The position numbers were made by a program, and so were the translations under genes. From an uncultured Prevotella sp. (lineage in GTDB: Bacteria > Bacteroidota > Bacteroidia > Bacteroidales > Bacteroidaceae): a DNA stretch of 64,000 nucleotides. The stretch spans positions 31,531-95,530 of the forward strand of contig CAMHTW010000007.1 in the NCBI GenBank assembly GCA_946188165.1, given 5' to 3'. Positions within the stretch are counted from its first letter, which is position 1. Every line of letters begins with the position of its first letter. Below the pieces are notes generated by a model. It was not told the origin of the DNA. It saw only the letters and a program-made list of their open reading frames with translations, and searched no databases. Shown in pieces: positions 17,837-26,823 of this stretch.

Positions 17837-19726
17837 TTAATAAAGAACTTTATATTGTGTATGAGGATCTGACAAAGTCCAACCTTCGTTCTGCGTCATA
17901 GCATCTGCTGGCATCAGATTAATCTGAGCCTGAGGCTTGGGCAAGAAACCTTTGGTTTCAGCATAACGCTCTTCCCAGGAACATGTCATATGAGCCATAT
18001 TCATTGCATTTCTCTTACCTTTGACAGTAATAGACTTACCAGCCTGCTTACCAAGAGCAACAGCAGCGTATGAGGTCTTGCTGTGATTATCGCAACCAGA
18101 CCAACGACGCATATCGTTGAAACGAATACCCTCTAATGCAAATTCCCAACGACGCTCGTTTTGGACATTCTCCAAAGTGTATGGTGTCTCAGCTACGCCA
18201 GCACGACGCTGAACCTCATGCATGTACTGAGCATCACCAGTGAGCTCGGTCAGCATCAGCAGTACGTCAGAATAACGCATCAGATAGTAGTCCTCGAAGT
18301 GGTCACCCTGCTGCTTGTTGTCAAGTGAACTGCTGGTATAACCAGGAGCCTTTGACCACCAAGAATCGTTATCTGCAGCGCAAGCATCCAAGTTGACATC
18401 AGCATACTTCTTCACGCCATAACCAGACTCTTCGCAGTCGTCCTTCTCATAAGTATAGCTTGCAAGTTCGTGATCAAGGTCAATCAGAGTAGCCTTCTTA
18501 CGGAGGTCATTATCATCCCAGTCAGCCCAAAGGTTAACTGAAGGAGTACCCTGACCCCAACCCTGGTTGAATGGATAAGTCTTGTCGCGCTTACCATTAT
18601 CGTTGGAAGCACCGTTACGAAGGCCCCAGAAGCAAGAGAGGTAGTTAGAATACATACGAGCATTGTTGTAAGTACCACTGATTGCCCACTTAGAAGCATT
18701 CATGAACTGAATCTGGAAGATTTCCTCAGTGTTACCGTTACCCATGCCAGGCTGATCGAAGCAGTTCTCACGTTTCATGTCTGCGATATACTCGTAAGCA
18801 TGACCTTTACCATCGTGAGCCTCATCCCAAAGCAGGCTGTTAGAGTACTGCCAGAGCGAACGGAAGTCCTCGCAAAGCTTGTAACCACCATTGTTAACAA
18901 CGTCCTTCAGGGCATTGATAACATCAGTCTTAGTCAATTTAGAACCTTCGGCGATACCCTCTTGAGCAACAAGTGCAATAGTAGTATTCTCAGAATCGCC
19001 CTCCTTAGCAAGTTCACGAACTCCTTTATAGAAGCCAGCCCAGAACATCCATGCACGTGCCATAAATGCCTCAGCAGCGAACTTATCAGCGTGACCAGAA
19101 CCATTGGCACGCTCTGCCTTCATCAAATTCTTGGCAGACATGAAGTCTGACAGAATCTGAGGATAAATCTTCTCCTCAGCGCTGACCTGCTTCTGCATAT
19201 CAGCAGAAATAACAGTAGAGGTAATCAGAGGAACATCACCATACAACTGAGTGAGCCACATAGTATAGAGACCACGCATGAAGTAACCCTCACCAAGCAA
19301 CTGGTTACGCTTAGCCTCATTACCTTTCCAGTTAACATTGTCGATTGTCTCAATCTGGTTGTTTGCACGTGAAATACCACCATACAGAAGGATGAAATCC
19401 TGCTCGTACTGGTTAGCACTTGCTGTTGTAAAATGATGCAGTGACTTAACTACATTATCCTGCAAACCACCACTTCCGTAGCAGTCGTCTGACATGATCG
19501 ACCACCAGTAGAAAGGATTATCCAATATACCGCCTGCATCACCGCCACCCAGCGTATTCATAATACTGTAGGTAGCTGCATTCAATGCTTCCACATCTGC
19601 TGGCTTACCAGGGAAAGTAGCCGCAGTCAGCTCTGTAACACGTGGATCGGTATCCAGCATATCGTTACAAGCTGTAAACACAGTTGCTGCTGAAACAACT
19701 AATGCTGATAAAATATATTTCTTCAT
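17837..19726 (-). CDS. SusD-like outer-membrane glycan-binding lipoprotein
   Basis: SusD/RagB family lipoprotein of 629 residues that covers the SusC channel and captures oligosaccharides at the cell surface. Lipobox VFTAC (Cys20) with the usual DMLDTDPR after it. The SusD fold is indicated by NAATYSIMNTLGG, LLGEGYFMRGLYTMWLTQLYGDVPLI (TPR-like helices), AFMARAWMFWAGFY and the C-terminal ERRWEFALEGIRFNDMRRW. The gene follows SusC by 14 bp. Its neighbours point to xylan or arabinoxylan fragments as ligand. Confidence 0.95.
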   Translation of the reverse strand: MKKYILSALVVSAATVFTACNDMLDTDPRVTELTAATFPGKPADVEALNAATYSIMNTLGGGDAGGILDNPFYWWSIMSDDCYGSGGLQDNVVKSLHHFTTASANQYEQDFILLYGGISRANNQIETIDNVNWKGNEAKRNQLLGEGYFMRGLYTMWLTQLYGDVPLITSTVISADMQKQVSAEEKIYPQILSDFMSAKNLMKAERANGSGHADKFAAEAFMARAWMFWAGFYKGVRELAKEGDSENTTIALVAQEGIAEGSKLTKTDVINALKDVVNNGGYKLCEDFRSLWQYSNSLLWDEAHDGKGHAYEYIADMKRENCFDQPGMGNGNTEEIFQIQFMNASKWAISGTYNNARMYSNYLSCFWGLRNGASNDNGKRDKTYPFNQGWGQGTPSVNLWADWDDNDLRKKATLIDLDHELASYTYEKDDCEESGYGVKKYADVNLDACAADNDSWWSKAPGYTSSSLDNKQQGDHFEDYYLMRYSDVLLMLTELTGDAQYMHEVQRRAGVAETPYTLENVQNERRWEFALEGIRFNDMRRWSGCDNHSKTSYAAVALGKQAGKSITVKGKRNAMNMAHMTCSWEERYAETKGFLPKPQAQINLMPADAMTQNEGWTLSDPHTQYKVLY

Positions 19727-19740
19727 TGTTAATTGTCGAA

Positions 19741-22700
19741 TTAGAATTTAATACTTGCACCTACCAAATATGTACGAGATGGTGGGTAAAGACCCAGGTC
19801 AATACCAGATGCCCAACCATTACCACCAGCATTATTACCAACCTCAGGATCGAGACCAGTGTACTTGGTGAATGTGTAAAGGTTCTGAGCCTGAACATAG
19901 AGACGGAGCTGCTGGAATGGGCAACCCTTCCAAATGTTCTTGAAGTCGTAACCAAGTGTAACAGTCTTAATCTTGAAGTAGTCGGCATCCTCCATATAAC
20001 GAGTTGATACCCAGTTCACGTTCTCACTACCAGTGCTTGAAATATGAGGCTGGTCTCCAGAAGTACCCTGACCTACCCAACGATTCAGAATCGTAGTATC
20101 ATAGTTCTGATAAGGAGCATCACTGAACGAACGGTAAGACTTCATAATCTGCTGACCAAATGCACCAGCACCATTGACAGCGAAGTCAAAGCCCTTGAAG
20201 ATCAAACCGAGGTTGATACCCAGCATGACGTCTGGGTTAGGATTACCAATCTCATGACGGTCGCAATCTGCACCCTCAGCGAAGACAATCTTACCATCAC
20301 CATTGTAGTCATCCCAAATCATGTCACCAGGTTGTGCGTTATCAAGAACGGCCTTATTAGCTGCACGTGCGGCGTCAATCTCGTCCTGACTCTGCCAAAT
20401 ACCACTATATGACATACCATAGAAGTAACCGATAGGTTTGCCTTCCTCAGCACGGTAGATATACTCAGTACCCTGTGAGAGGACGCCACCAGGACCATTG
20501 ATATAGTGGTTGTCGTTAGCGATACGGGTTACCTCGTTCTTGTTAGTCGTGAAGTTCACGCCAATGTTGTAGCTGAAGTCCTTACCAATTCTGTCGTTCC
20601 AAGTAAGAGCAAGCTCAATACCTGTATTCTTAACGTCACCACCATTGATGGCTGCAGGGTTGGTACCGTTGATAGCAATCTGAGGACCAGTGATCAACCA
20701 ATCCTTAGTGGTCTTCTTATACCAGTCGAAGTTTACACCCAGACGGCTGTTAAGGAAGCGGGCATCGAAACCGAAGTCAAGCTGCTCAGAAGTCTCCCAA
20801 GTGAGATCGGCGTTAGGTACGATGTTAGCGTAAGCACCAACATTAGGACTACCAGCAACAGATGTAGCCATATCAGAAGCAAACTTGTAACCGCTGTCGT
20901 AAGCCTCGCCAGACAGAGCGATGGTAGCCAGATACTGATACTTGTCAATAGCGCAGTTACCATTCTGACCCCAAGATGCACGGATCTTAAAGAAATCCAT
21001 CCAGCTCTTGGTGCTCTCCATAAACTTCTCATTGCTGACTACCCAACCAACAGAAACTGATGGGAAGGTACCCCAACGCTTACCGTCAGTGAAGATACTA
21101 GAACCATCACGACGTAAAGTTACAGTAGCCATATAGGTCTCATTCCAGTCCCAAGTCAAACGACCGAACCAAGAAGCAAGATACTCTTCATCATTGGGTT
21201 TACCAGTCAAAGTTGCATCAGTAGCATTGACAAGCTTAACGTTTGACAGCCAAGCAGAATCCCAACCCTTCAGTGTTGCGAGCTGTTCGCCATAGTTAAC
21301 CTTGTTTGATCCGCCAATGTTAAAGCTCCATGCACTGCTCTGGAAGCTCTGACCAACCATGGCGCTAATCTTATGACCAGCAATAATAGGAAGATCGTAA
21401 GTCAAGGTGTTTTCAACAGACCATCCTGTATTCAGCCAAGCACTTTGGTTAACACTATAAACTGGTGTTGTAGCATTACCATAACCAGAAGAACGAGGCT
21501 CATTCAAATTACGATATGCGCCTGAACCCCAGTTATAGTTGAACTGAGAACGGAATCTCAGACCCTTGATAGGCTGAATGACCATGAAAGCAGTAGCGCT
21601 GCTATTAACGTTGCGGCTCTCAGCCATAGAGTTGAAGCCACCCTTCTCCAGGTTCTCCCAAGGATTGCTGAACAAAGAAGCATTCCAACCTTTACCATAC
21701 TTAACGTTACCATCATAATCCTGATAATAATAGATGTCACCATTTTCAGCATACTGTGGCATCAGAGGAGAAGTCTGCAGCAAGCTATGGATATAGCTCC
21801 AGTACATACCATCCTCAGCCAGGTCATGGCTCTTGTTGTAGCTAATAGAAATGTTCTCACCGATAGTGATAGCATCGAAATCCTTAGCCTTCAACAATAC
21901 GTGATCGCTGTTCAGACGAATCGTGTGACGCTTGTAGTAAGAAGCCTTGTCAGCACCCATGATACCTTCGTTACCGGTGTAGGTGTAAGACATAGCGAAC
22001 TTAGAACGATCTGTACCACCAGTCAAGGTCACAGAATGATTCTGCTGAACGGCATTCTTATTCTCGAATGCACCCCACCAGTCTGTACCTGTCCAACCGC
22101 TGTTAACCTTAGTGATAATGTCCTGAGGAACATAGCCTGACCAATCCAACTTCTGACCAGAAGTATTGAAAGTGTACTCATCGATGATGGTCATGTACTG
22201 CGATGCATTCAGCAACTGAGGACGCTTGTAGGCGTTCGACCAACCAATAGCACCATTGTAAGAAAGCTCAATCTTACCAGCCTTACCCTGTTTTGTGGTT
22301 ACCAAGATAACACCGTTAGCAGCACGGGCACCATAAATAGCAGCCGAAGCAGCATCCTTCAGCACGTCGATGGTCTCGATATCAGCAGGGTTAATGTCGT
22401 CAAGGCTTCCACCTGCTACACCGTCAATCACATAAAGAGGTGTCGAGTTACCAGTGGTACCAATACCACGGATGTAAACCTTGTAACCCTTACCTGGCTG
22501 TGAAGAAGACTGCGTAATCTGTACACCAGGTGTACTTGACTGCATAGCTTCAAGAGCGCTAGTGGTGTTCATCTTGGCGATGTCTTCACCCTTCACCTGA
22601 ACGGTGGCACCAGTCACCAACTTTTTCTTCATCGTACCATAACCGATAACAACAACGTCGTTCAGCGTTGTGTTGTCTTCCTTTAAGGTCACGGTGATGT

Positions 22701-22974
22701 TACTCTTGCCTCCGACTGGCACCTGCTGGGTTACGTAACCCACGTAGGAAATGACCAGAGTGGCATTAGAGGAAGCCCTGACGCTGAATTTACCGTCAAA
22801 ATCGGTAACTGTGCCTTCATTGCTACCCTGTACTTTGACTGTTGCACCAATAATTGGTTCACCAGCCTCGTCGTTGACTGTTCCCTTAACTGTCTGAGCA
22901 TTCATCCCAAGAGGAATCATGCAGAGCAGGAACAGCACTGCCAAAGTTTTCTGTAACTTTTTAAAGTTCCACAT
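19741..22974 (-). CDS. SusC-like TonB-dependent oligosaccharide transporter
   Basis: Outer-membrane transporter of 1077 residues, first gene of the SusCD operon. Signal peptide to about 26 (GMNAQ), then the carboxypeptidase-like regulatory domain (VKGTVNDEAGEPIIGATVKV), then the plug with VVVIGYGTMKKK, LYVIDGVAGG and IETIDVLKDAASAAIYGARAANGVILVTTKQG, then a long beta-barrel ending RTYLVGASIKF. These are hallmark SusC features. With SusD it should import xylan-derived oligosaccharides in a TonB-dependent way. Confidence 0.96.
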   Translation of the reverse strand: MWNFKKLQKTLAVLFLLCMIPLGMNAQTVKGTVNDEAGEPIIGATVKVQGSNEGTVTDFDGKFSVRASSNATLVISYVGYVTQQVPVGGKSNITVTLKEDNTTLNDVVVIGYGTMKKKLVTGATVQVKGEDIAKMNTTSALEAMQSSTPGVQITQSSSQPGKGYKVYIRGIGTTGNSTPLYVIDGVAGGSLDDINPADIETIDVLKDAASAAIYGARAANGVILVTTKQGKAGKIELSYNGAIGWSNAYKRPQLLNASQYMTIIDEYTFNTSGQKLDWSGYVPQDIITKVNSGWTGTDWWGAFENKNAVQQNHSVTLTGGTDRSKFAMSYTYTGNEGIMGADKASYYKRHTIRLNSDHVLLKAKDFDAITIGENISISYNKSHDLAEDGMYWSYIHSLLQTSPLMPQYAENGDIYYYQDYDGNVKYGKGWNASLFSNPWENLEKGGFNSMAESRNVNSSATAFMVIQPIKGLRFRSQFNYNWGSGAYRNLNEPRSSGYGNATTPVYSVNQSAWLNTGWSVENTLTYDLPIIAGHKISAMVGQSFQSSAWSFNIGGSNKVNYGEQLATLKGWDSAWLSNVKLVNATDATLTGKPNDEEYLASWFGRLTWDWNETYMATVTLRRDGSSIFTDGKRWGTFPSVSVGWVVSNEKFMESTKSWMDFFKIRASWGQNGNCAIDKYQYLATIALSGEAYDSGYKFASDMATSVAGSPNVGAYANIVPNADLTWETSEQLDFGFDARFLNSRLGVNFDWYKKTTKDWLITGPQIAINGTNPAAINGGDVKNTGIELALTWNDRIGKDFSYNIGVNFTTNKNEVTRIANDNHYINGPGGVLSQGTEYIYRAEEGKPIGYFYGMSYSGIWQSQDEIDAARAANKAVLDNAQPGDMIWDDYNGDGKIVFAEGADCDRHEIGNPNPDVMLGINLGLIFKGFDFAVNGAGAFGQQIMKSYRSFSDAPYQNYDTTILNRWVGQGTSGDQPHISSTGSENVNWVSTRYMEDADYFKIKTVTLGYDFKNIWKGCPFQQLRLYVQAQNLYTFTKYTGLDPEVGNNAGGNGWASGIDLGLYPPSRTYLVGASIKF

Positions 22975-23059
22975 AAATTTAGATTTAGTTAATAAAATAA
23001 TAATGTTGAATTAAGTTGAATTTGAGCTAATTTTCGACAAATATATATTTTTGACATTG

Positions 23060-23106
23060 CAAAATTAGATGTTTTTAAGAAAAAGCCTTTTATCATTTGT
23101 AACAAA
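23060..23106 (-). promoter_or_regulatory. SusC promoter with upstream palindrome
   Basis: Minus-strand -7 box TAATTTTG at 23067-23060, no clear -33 box, and a perfect palindrome-like TTTGTTACAAA (minus) at 23106-23096 with 28 bp between. The leader would be about 80 nt. Confidence 0.6.
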
Positions 23107-23156
23107 AACTTTAGAAAATGTACCTTCGTCTGTGTTAAAAGGTTTTTAGATACACG

Positions 23157-23190
23157 AACCCCTTGATTTTTTCTATCAAGGGGTTTTGTA
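23157..23190. terminator. terminator hairpin after the nine-gene GH31/CE operon
   Basis: An 11-bp perfect stem (AACCCCTTGAT and ATCAAGGGGTT, 23157-23167 and 23175-23185) lies 28 bp after the GH31 stop codon. The U-tract is better on the plus strand (TTTTG), but the hairpin lies where the minus-strand operon should end, so it may serve both directions. Confidence 0.7.
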
Positions 23191-23213
23191 TAATATTTAT
23201 TAAGATTTGTTTC

Positions 23214-25547
23214 TTACAAGCTTATAACTTGTTTTTTCCCGTCATAAGTTATTGTCTGCTGTTTGCCTTCTGGTGTTAAAATCGTAAAGCGACGCTCCTG
23301 TAACATACCCTTAAAAGTTCCTTGACGTGCTTCAATGGTCAGAGTTCGCGCGCGCTCGCTCCATTTTATATTAATAATGCTATAGGCACCCTTCTCATAG
23401 TTGTAGCTGTCGCCTTCGTCCTCGTAAAGCACAAACTGGCCATCTGCACCAGGATAGACGCGCAATTCCAGATTGTCCCACGACTTCTCGCCGACGTACT
23501 GCATCTCAGGTCCCATTGGCACGATGCTACCGGCACGAACGAACATCGGTACACGGTCGAATGCGGTCTCAATTGTCACATTCTGCCCGCCTTTATACTG
23601 CTTGCCAGTCCAGAAATCATACCACTCAGTCCCTTTGGGCAAGTACTTGATAGCGGTCTTCGTGGTCGTCCAGTCTAACTTTTCACTATTCACTCCTTCA
23701 CTTTTCACTTCCTTACGATCCCAGCCCGTCATGGCATTGGTACGGATTACTTTCTCTTCAGTATATTGTGGGTCGACGATGGGGGCAGCGAGGATGCTTC
23801 GACCAAACATAAACTCGTCGGTCATGTCCCACACCTTTTTATCACTGGCAAAGTCAGCAAACAACGGACGCATATAGCTGTCGTTATTCGAAGTCACCTG
23901 CCAGGCTGTGCTATATAAATAAGGTATAAGACGATAACGCAGACGAATCTGCTTCTCGATAGCATCATAGACGGGGTCGCCCTTCTTGCCGAACTGCCAG
24001 ATTTCGCGAGGGGCATCGGCACCATGACTGCGGAATACTGGACAGAACAGCCCATACTGCATCCAACGCACATAGAGTTCCTGGAACTGCGGATTCTGGG
24101 GAGCAGAACCTGCACCACGCGTATTATACGAATTGCAGAAGAAGCCACCGATGTCAGTATTGAAATTAGGATTGCCTGTCAGCGTGAAGCTAAGTCCGGC
24201 AGGCACCTGCTTGCGTAGCATGTCCCACGATGAGTTGACATCACCACTCCACATATTTGAACCATAATGCTGCTGACCAGCATACGATGAACGAGTCATA
24301 ATGAAGATGCGCTTGCCTCTGTCATCCTGACGCTGAGCCTGATAGATGCCGCGAACAGTCTCTAACGGGAACGCATTGCGCTGTGAGCGCCATGTACCGC
24401 CATACACCTCATGGGCATAGTCACTCTCTTTGGGATTGAAGAAGTCTGGATCGGTAGAGTCCATCCACCACGCATCCGTACCATAGTCATAGAGGGTCTT
24501 CAGGTATTTCCAGTAGACGGCACGGGCCTCGGGATGGAAGGCATCATACACCTTGACACCCGACGGATACTTCATGACAGGAGGCCATATATGCGAGAGG
24601 CCACTCTGAGGCCAGGTCTCGAAAGGCAGCAGCAACCCCTTCGCATCAAGCTCGCGGTACTGCTGTGTCTGAGGGCCAAAGCTGGCCCAAATTGAAATCA
24701 TGAAGTGGGCATGCTTCTTGTGAACATTCTGTATCATCTGCTTGCCATTGGAAAAGTCCTCAGACAAGAAGTCCATCGCATTCCACAAATAGTTCGAACC
24801 CCAGTACTGCCAGTCCTGAATGATACCGTCAAGAGGCACCTGCAAGGCACGATACTGGTCAACAATACCTTCCGTTTCACGTGCTGTCTTATAGCGTTCC
24901 TTCGACTGCCAGAAGCCGTACGTCCACAACGGGAACATCGGCACGTCGCCCGTCAACTGGCGCATCTGCGCTATCACGCCGTCAGCCGAGCCGCCATACA
25001 TGAAGTAGTAGTCCACCCCCTCGCCTACCTCTGCATCGAAAGTCATGCCTTGGGCATTATCCTCAAACAGCGTGGGCGAATAGTTCTCCCAATAGACGCC
25101 CCAGCCCTTGATGGACTGCAACACATTCTGGAAGTCCTCAAGATTCGACTGCTCCATGCGTTTCTTCAGTCCACGACGATTCATCTTACCATCTTGAACG
25201 GTACCCAAACCATAGATGGCCTCGTCCTTGTCCAGCGTAAATGTTTGGCGTGCCTCTTTGATGTCACAGTCTTTCTCACGCAGCAGCACCTTACCCTTCC
25301 GTGTCAGGAATGTCAGGTTGCCCTGCGCATCCCACTTCACCGTCAGTTCACTACTCGACATAGCAGAGCCCTTTTGCGCAACCTCCACTTGCTGTGGCTG
25401 TAACGTTACAACTAAAGTTTTAGTAGGCTGTCCTTTCACTACATGCACAATGCTGGGTGTCATGAACTCAACCTTGACATTCGTCTGTCCTGCTGCTGCC
25501 AGTACCCATCCAAGAAGCACTGCCAAGAAATATGCCTTCCTATCCAT
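23214..25547 (-). CDS. GH31 alpha-xylosidase/alpha-glucosidase (1)
   Basis: Secreted retaining alpha-glycosidase of 777 residues, last gene of the nine-gene operon. Signal peptide ending AAAGQ. GH31 landmarks: GIIQDWQYWG (about 241-250), nucleophile Asp363 in WWMDSTDPD, acid/base Asp436 in SGDVNSSW, and a HGADAPRE motif, followed by two C-terminal beta-domains. The DSTDPD form is common in GH31 alpha-xylosidases and related activities of plant-polysaccharide degraders. With GH115 and CE15 nearby, removal of alpha-linked xylose from glucuronoarabinoxylan is a plausible role; activity on other alpha-glycosides is possible. The stretch KEVKSEGVNSEKLDW (about 614-628) is encoded by an in-frame heptamer array. 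Confidence 0.9.
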   Translation of the reverse strand: MDRKAYFLAVLLGWVLAAAGQTNVKVEFMTPSIVHVVKGQPTKTLVVTLQPQQVEVAQKGSAMSSSELTVKWDAQGNLTFLTRKGKVLLREKDCDIKEARQTFTLDKDEAIYGLGTVQDGKMNRRGLKKRMEQSNLEDFQNVLQSIKGWGVYWENYSPTLFEDNAQGMTFDAEVGEGVDYYFMYGGSADGVIAQMRQLTGDVPMFPLWTYGFWQSKERYKTARETEGIVDQYRALQVPLDGIIQDWQYWGSNYLWNAMDFLSEDFSNGKQMIQNVHKKHAHFMISIWASFGPQTQQYRELDAKGLLLPFETWPQSGLSHIWPPVMKYPSGVKVYDAFHPEARAVYWKYLKTLYDYGTDAWWMDSTDPDFFNPKESDYAHEVYGGTWRSQRNAFPLETVRGIYQAQRQDDRGKRIFIMTRSSYAGQQHYGSNMWSGDVNSSWDMLRKQVPAGLSFTLTGNPNFNTDIGGFFCNSYNTRGAGSAPQNPQFQELYVRWMQYGLFCPVFRSHGADAPREIWQFGKKGDPVYDAIEKQIRLRYRLIPYLYSTAWQVTSNNDSYMRPLFADFASDKKVWDMTDEFMFGRSILAAPIVDPQYTEEKVIRTNAMTGWDRKEVKSEGVNSEKLDWTTTKTAIKYLPKGTEWYDFWTGKQYKGGQNVTIETAFDRVPMFVRAGSIVPMGPEMQYVGEKSWDNLELRVYPGADGQFVLYEDEGDSYNYEKGAYSIINIKWSERARTLTIEARQGTFKGMLQERRFTILTPEGKQQTITYDGKKQVISL
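23681..23709. repeat. in-frame heptamer array inside the GH31 gene
   Basis: Units TTTCACT, ATTCACT, CTTCACT, TTTCACT with one extra base after the second. On the minus strand this is AGTGAAA-type repeat DNA, the same family as the arrays at 50138, 53349 and 58757. Confidence 0.8.
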
Positions 25548-25551
25548 TTGT

Positions 25552-26760
25552 CTATTTTAAGTCTGAAATTTGTATATCTCGGGTATCAGTATCCTTGCCT
25601 AACAGGAACTTGTCGATAAAGGCCTGCACCTCAGGATACTGACTCTGGGGCAACTGACAGTGGCCGTGACCACTGACAATACTCCAGCCCATACGGTCAC
25701 CGATGCCGAATTTCTTCCACACCTCCTTGGCAGCCTTTGCTGAGACAAGCATAGATCCGTCGGCCAGCCATTCATAGTCAGGATTACCTAACAGCAACAG
25801 GGCACGCGGACATACCATGGCACACAGCTCATGCTGGTCATAAGGCAGACGATAGACGCTGTCACCACGGAAGTTCTCCTTCTGACTCTCCAGGAACCAG
25901 TGATAGTCGGTCTTGTCGATATCCTCCAGATTCTTCCCTGAAAGCGTCAACTCATGCGACTTACGCCAGGCTGCAGCACCACCGCCACCAGGCTCCTGCG
26001 CGATAACAAGGGCAATACGCTCGTCGAAGGCGCCACAGTAGAGGGCCATCTTACCGGCATACGAACATCCCGTCACACCGATGTGCTTTGTATCTATTTT
26101 AGTGACCTCAGGACCTAACTGCTGCAAACCATCAATGAGACGGCTCATACCCCATGCCCACTCGCAATAGGCACCGTTAGCCTTCAGCTCCGGATAGAGG
26201 CGGTCGAAGTTGTGTCCTCCGCGGTCATGGTGTCTGCCAAACTGCTTGTAGTCATTGACCTGTGCCGACGTAAATGTCGTGGTAGCAATAGGTCTGTCGT
26301 CAAACAACTGACGAGGCAGAGCTATCATATCCGTGCCTATCATCAGTGCGTATGGTGCCTGACCAGTCTTCGGATAGCGTATCTGCGATTTCAGCGTCAG
26401 CGTCTCCTTACCTACGGTAACATCTACTATCAGCGTGTCACCATCCATACGGGCCTTCACCTGTTCTGAAGCTACGACAGGCTTCTCGCCGATGCCGTAG
26501 TGCTGAATCATTTGACCGATGGTGTTACGTCGCTTCGTCCAATCTGAGAACTTCTTGACACCCTCCAGGGCATCGGGTAACTCACGGATAACGGGTAACT
26601 TGTCTGGTGCAACCATCTTGGGCTTCTTCAGATGGAAACCCGTATTCTCGACACCATATACTAAGGGCACATTTTGCGCCCTTACGGGGCTAAATAATAA
26701 AGAAAAAATAAAAAATAAAACCGTGCGGGGCCACCACATCCTTATTGATCTTTTCACCAT
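25552..26760 (-). CDS. CE15 glucuronoyl esterase-like protein with altered GCS motif
   Basis: Secreted alpha/beta hydrolase of 402 residues. Signal peptide to about 29 (PVRAQN). The CE15 signature is present as GCSYAGKMA with Ser233; the family consensus is GCSRxGK, so the conserved Arg next to the nucleophile is Tyr234 here. Other CE15 features: WAWGMSRLIDGL before the Ser, AQEPGGGG after it, the Trp/Glu-rich region, and SGHGHCQ with the catalytic His near the C-terminus. CE15 enzymes cleave esters between 4-O-methyl-glucuronate on xylan and lignin alcohols. The GH115 gene in the same operon fits this. The Arg change may alter the oxyanion hole or substrate. The SPVRAQN segment is encoded by a hairpin element. 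Confidence 0.82.
   Translation of the reverse strand: MVKRSIRMWWPRTVLFFIFSLLFSPVRAQNVPLVYGVENTGFHLKKPKMVAPDKLPVIRELPDALEGVKKFSDWTKRRNTIGQMIQHYGIGEKPVVASEQVKARMDGDTLIVDVTVGKETLTLKSQIRYPKTGQAPYALMIGTDMIALPRQLFDDRPIATTTFTSAQVNDYKQFGRHHDRGGHNFDRLYPELKANGAYCEWAWGMSRLIDGLQQLGPEVTKIDTKHIGVTGCSYAGKMALYCGAFDERIALVIAQEPGGGGAAAWRKSHELTLSGKNLEDIDKTDYHWFLESQKENFRGDSVYRLPYDQHELCAMVCPRALLLLGNPDYEWLADGSMLVSAKAAKEVWKKFGIGDRMGWSIVSGHGHCQLPQSQYPEVQAFIDKFLLGKDTDTRDIQISDLK
26673..26725. repeat. hairpin plus A-rich heptamers forming the CE15 signal peptide
   Basis: TTTGCGCCC, loop, GGGGCTAAA hairpin (26673-26692) followed by AAAAAAT-type units. On the minus strand the hairpin encodes SPVRAQN at the signal peptidase site, and the A-rich part encodes the hydrophobic Phe-rich core. 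Confidence 0.7.
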
Positions 26761-26803
26761 TCTAATACCTTTATTTATTTAATTTTTTATTTATTATTTT
26801 ATA

Positions 26804-26823
26804 TTTAGGGCGAAGCCCGCAAA
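26804..26823. repeat. hairpin element, inverted relative of 26673-26692
   Basis: TTTAGGGC, GAA, GCCCGCAAA next to T-rich DNA, in the gap before the stop codon at 26824. It has the same layout as the CE15 signal-peptide element but in the opposite orientation. Confidence 0.6.
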
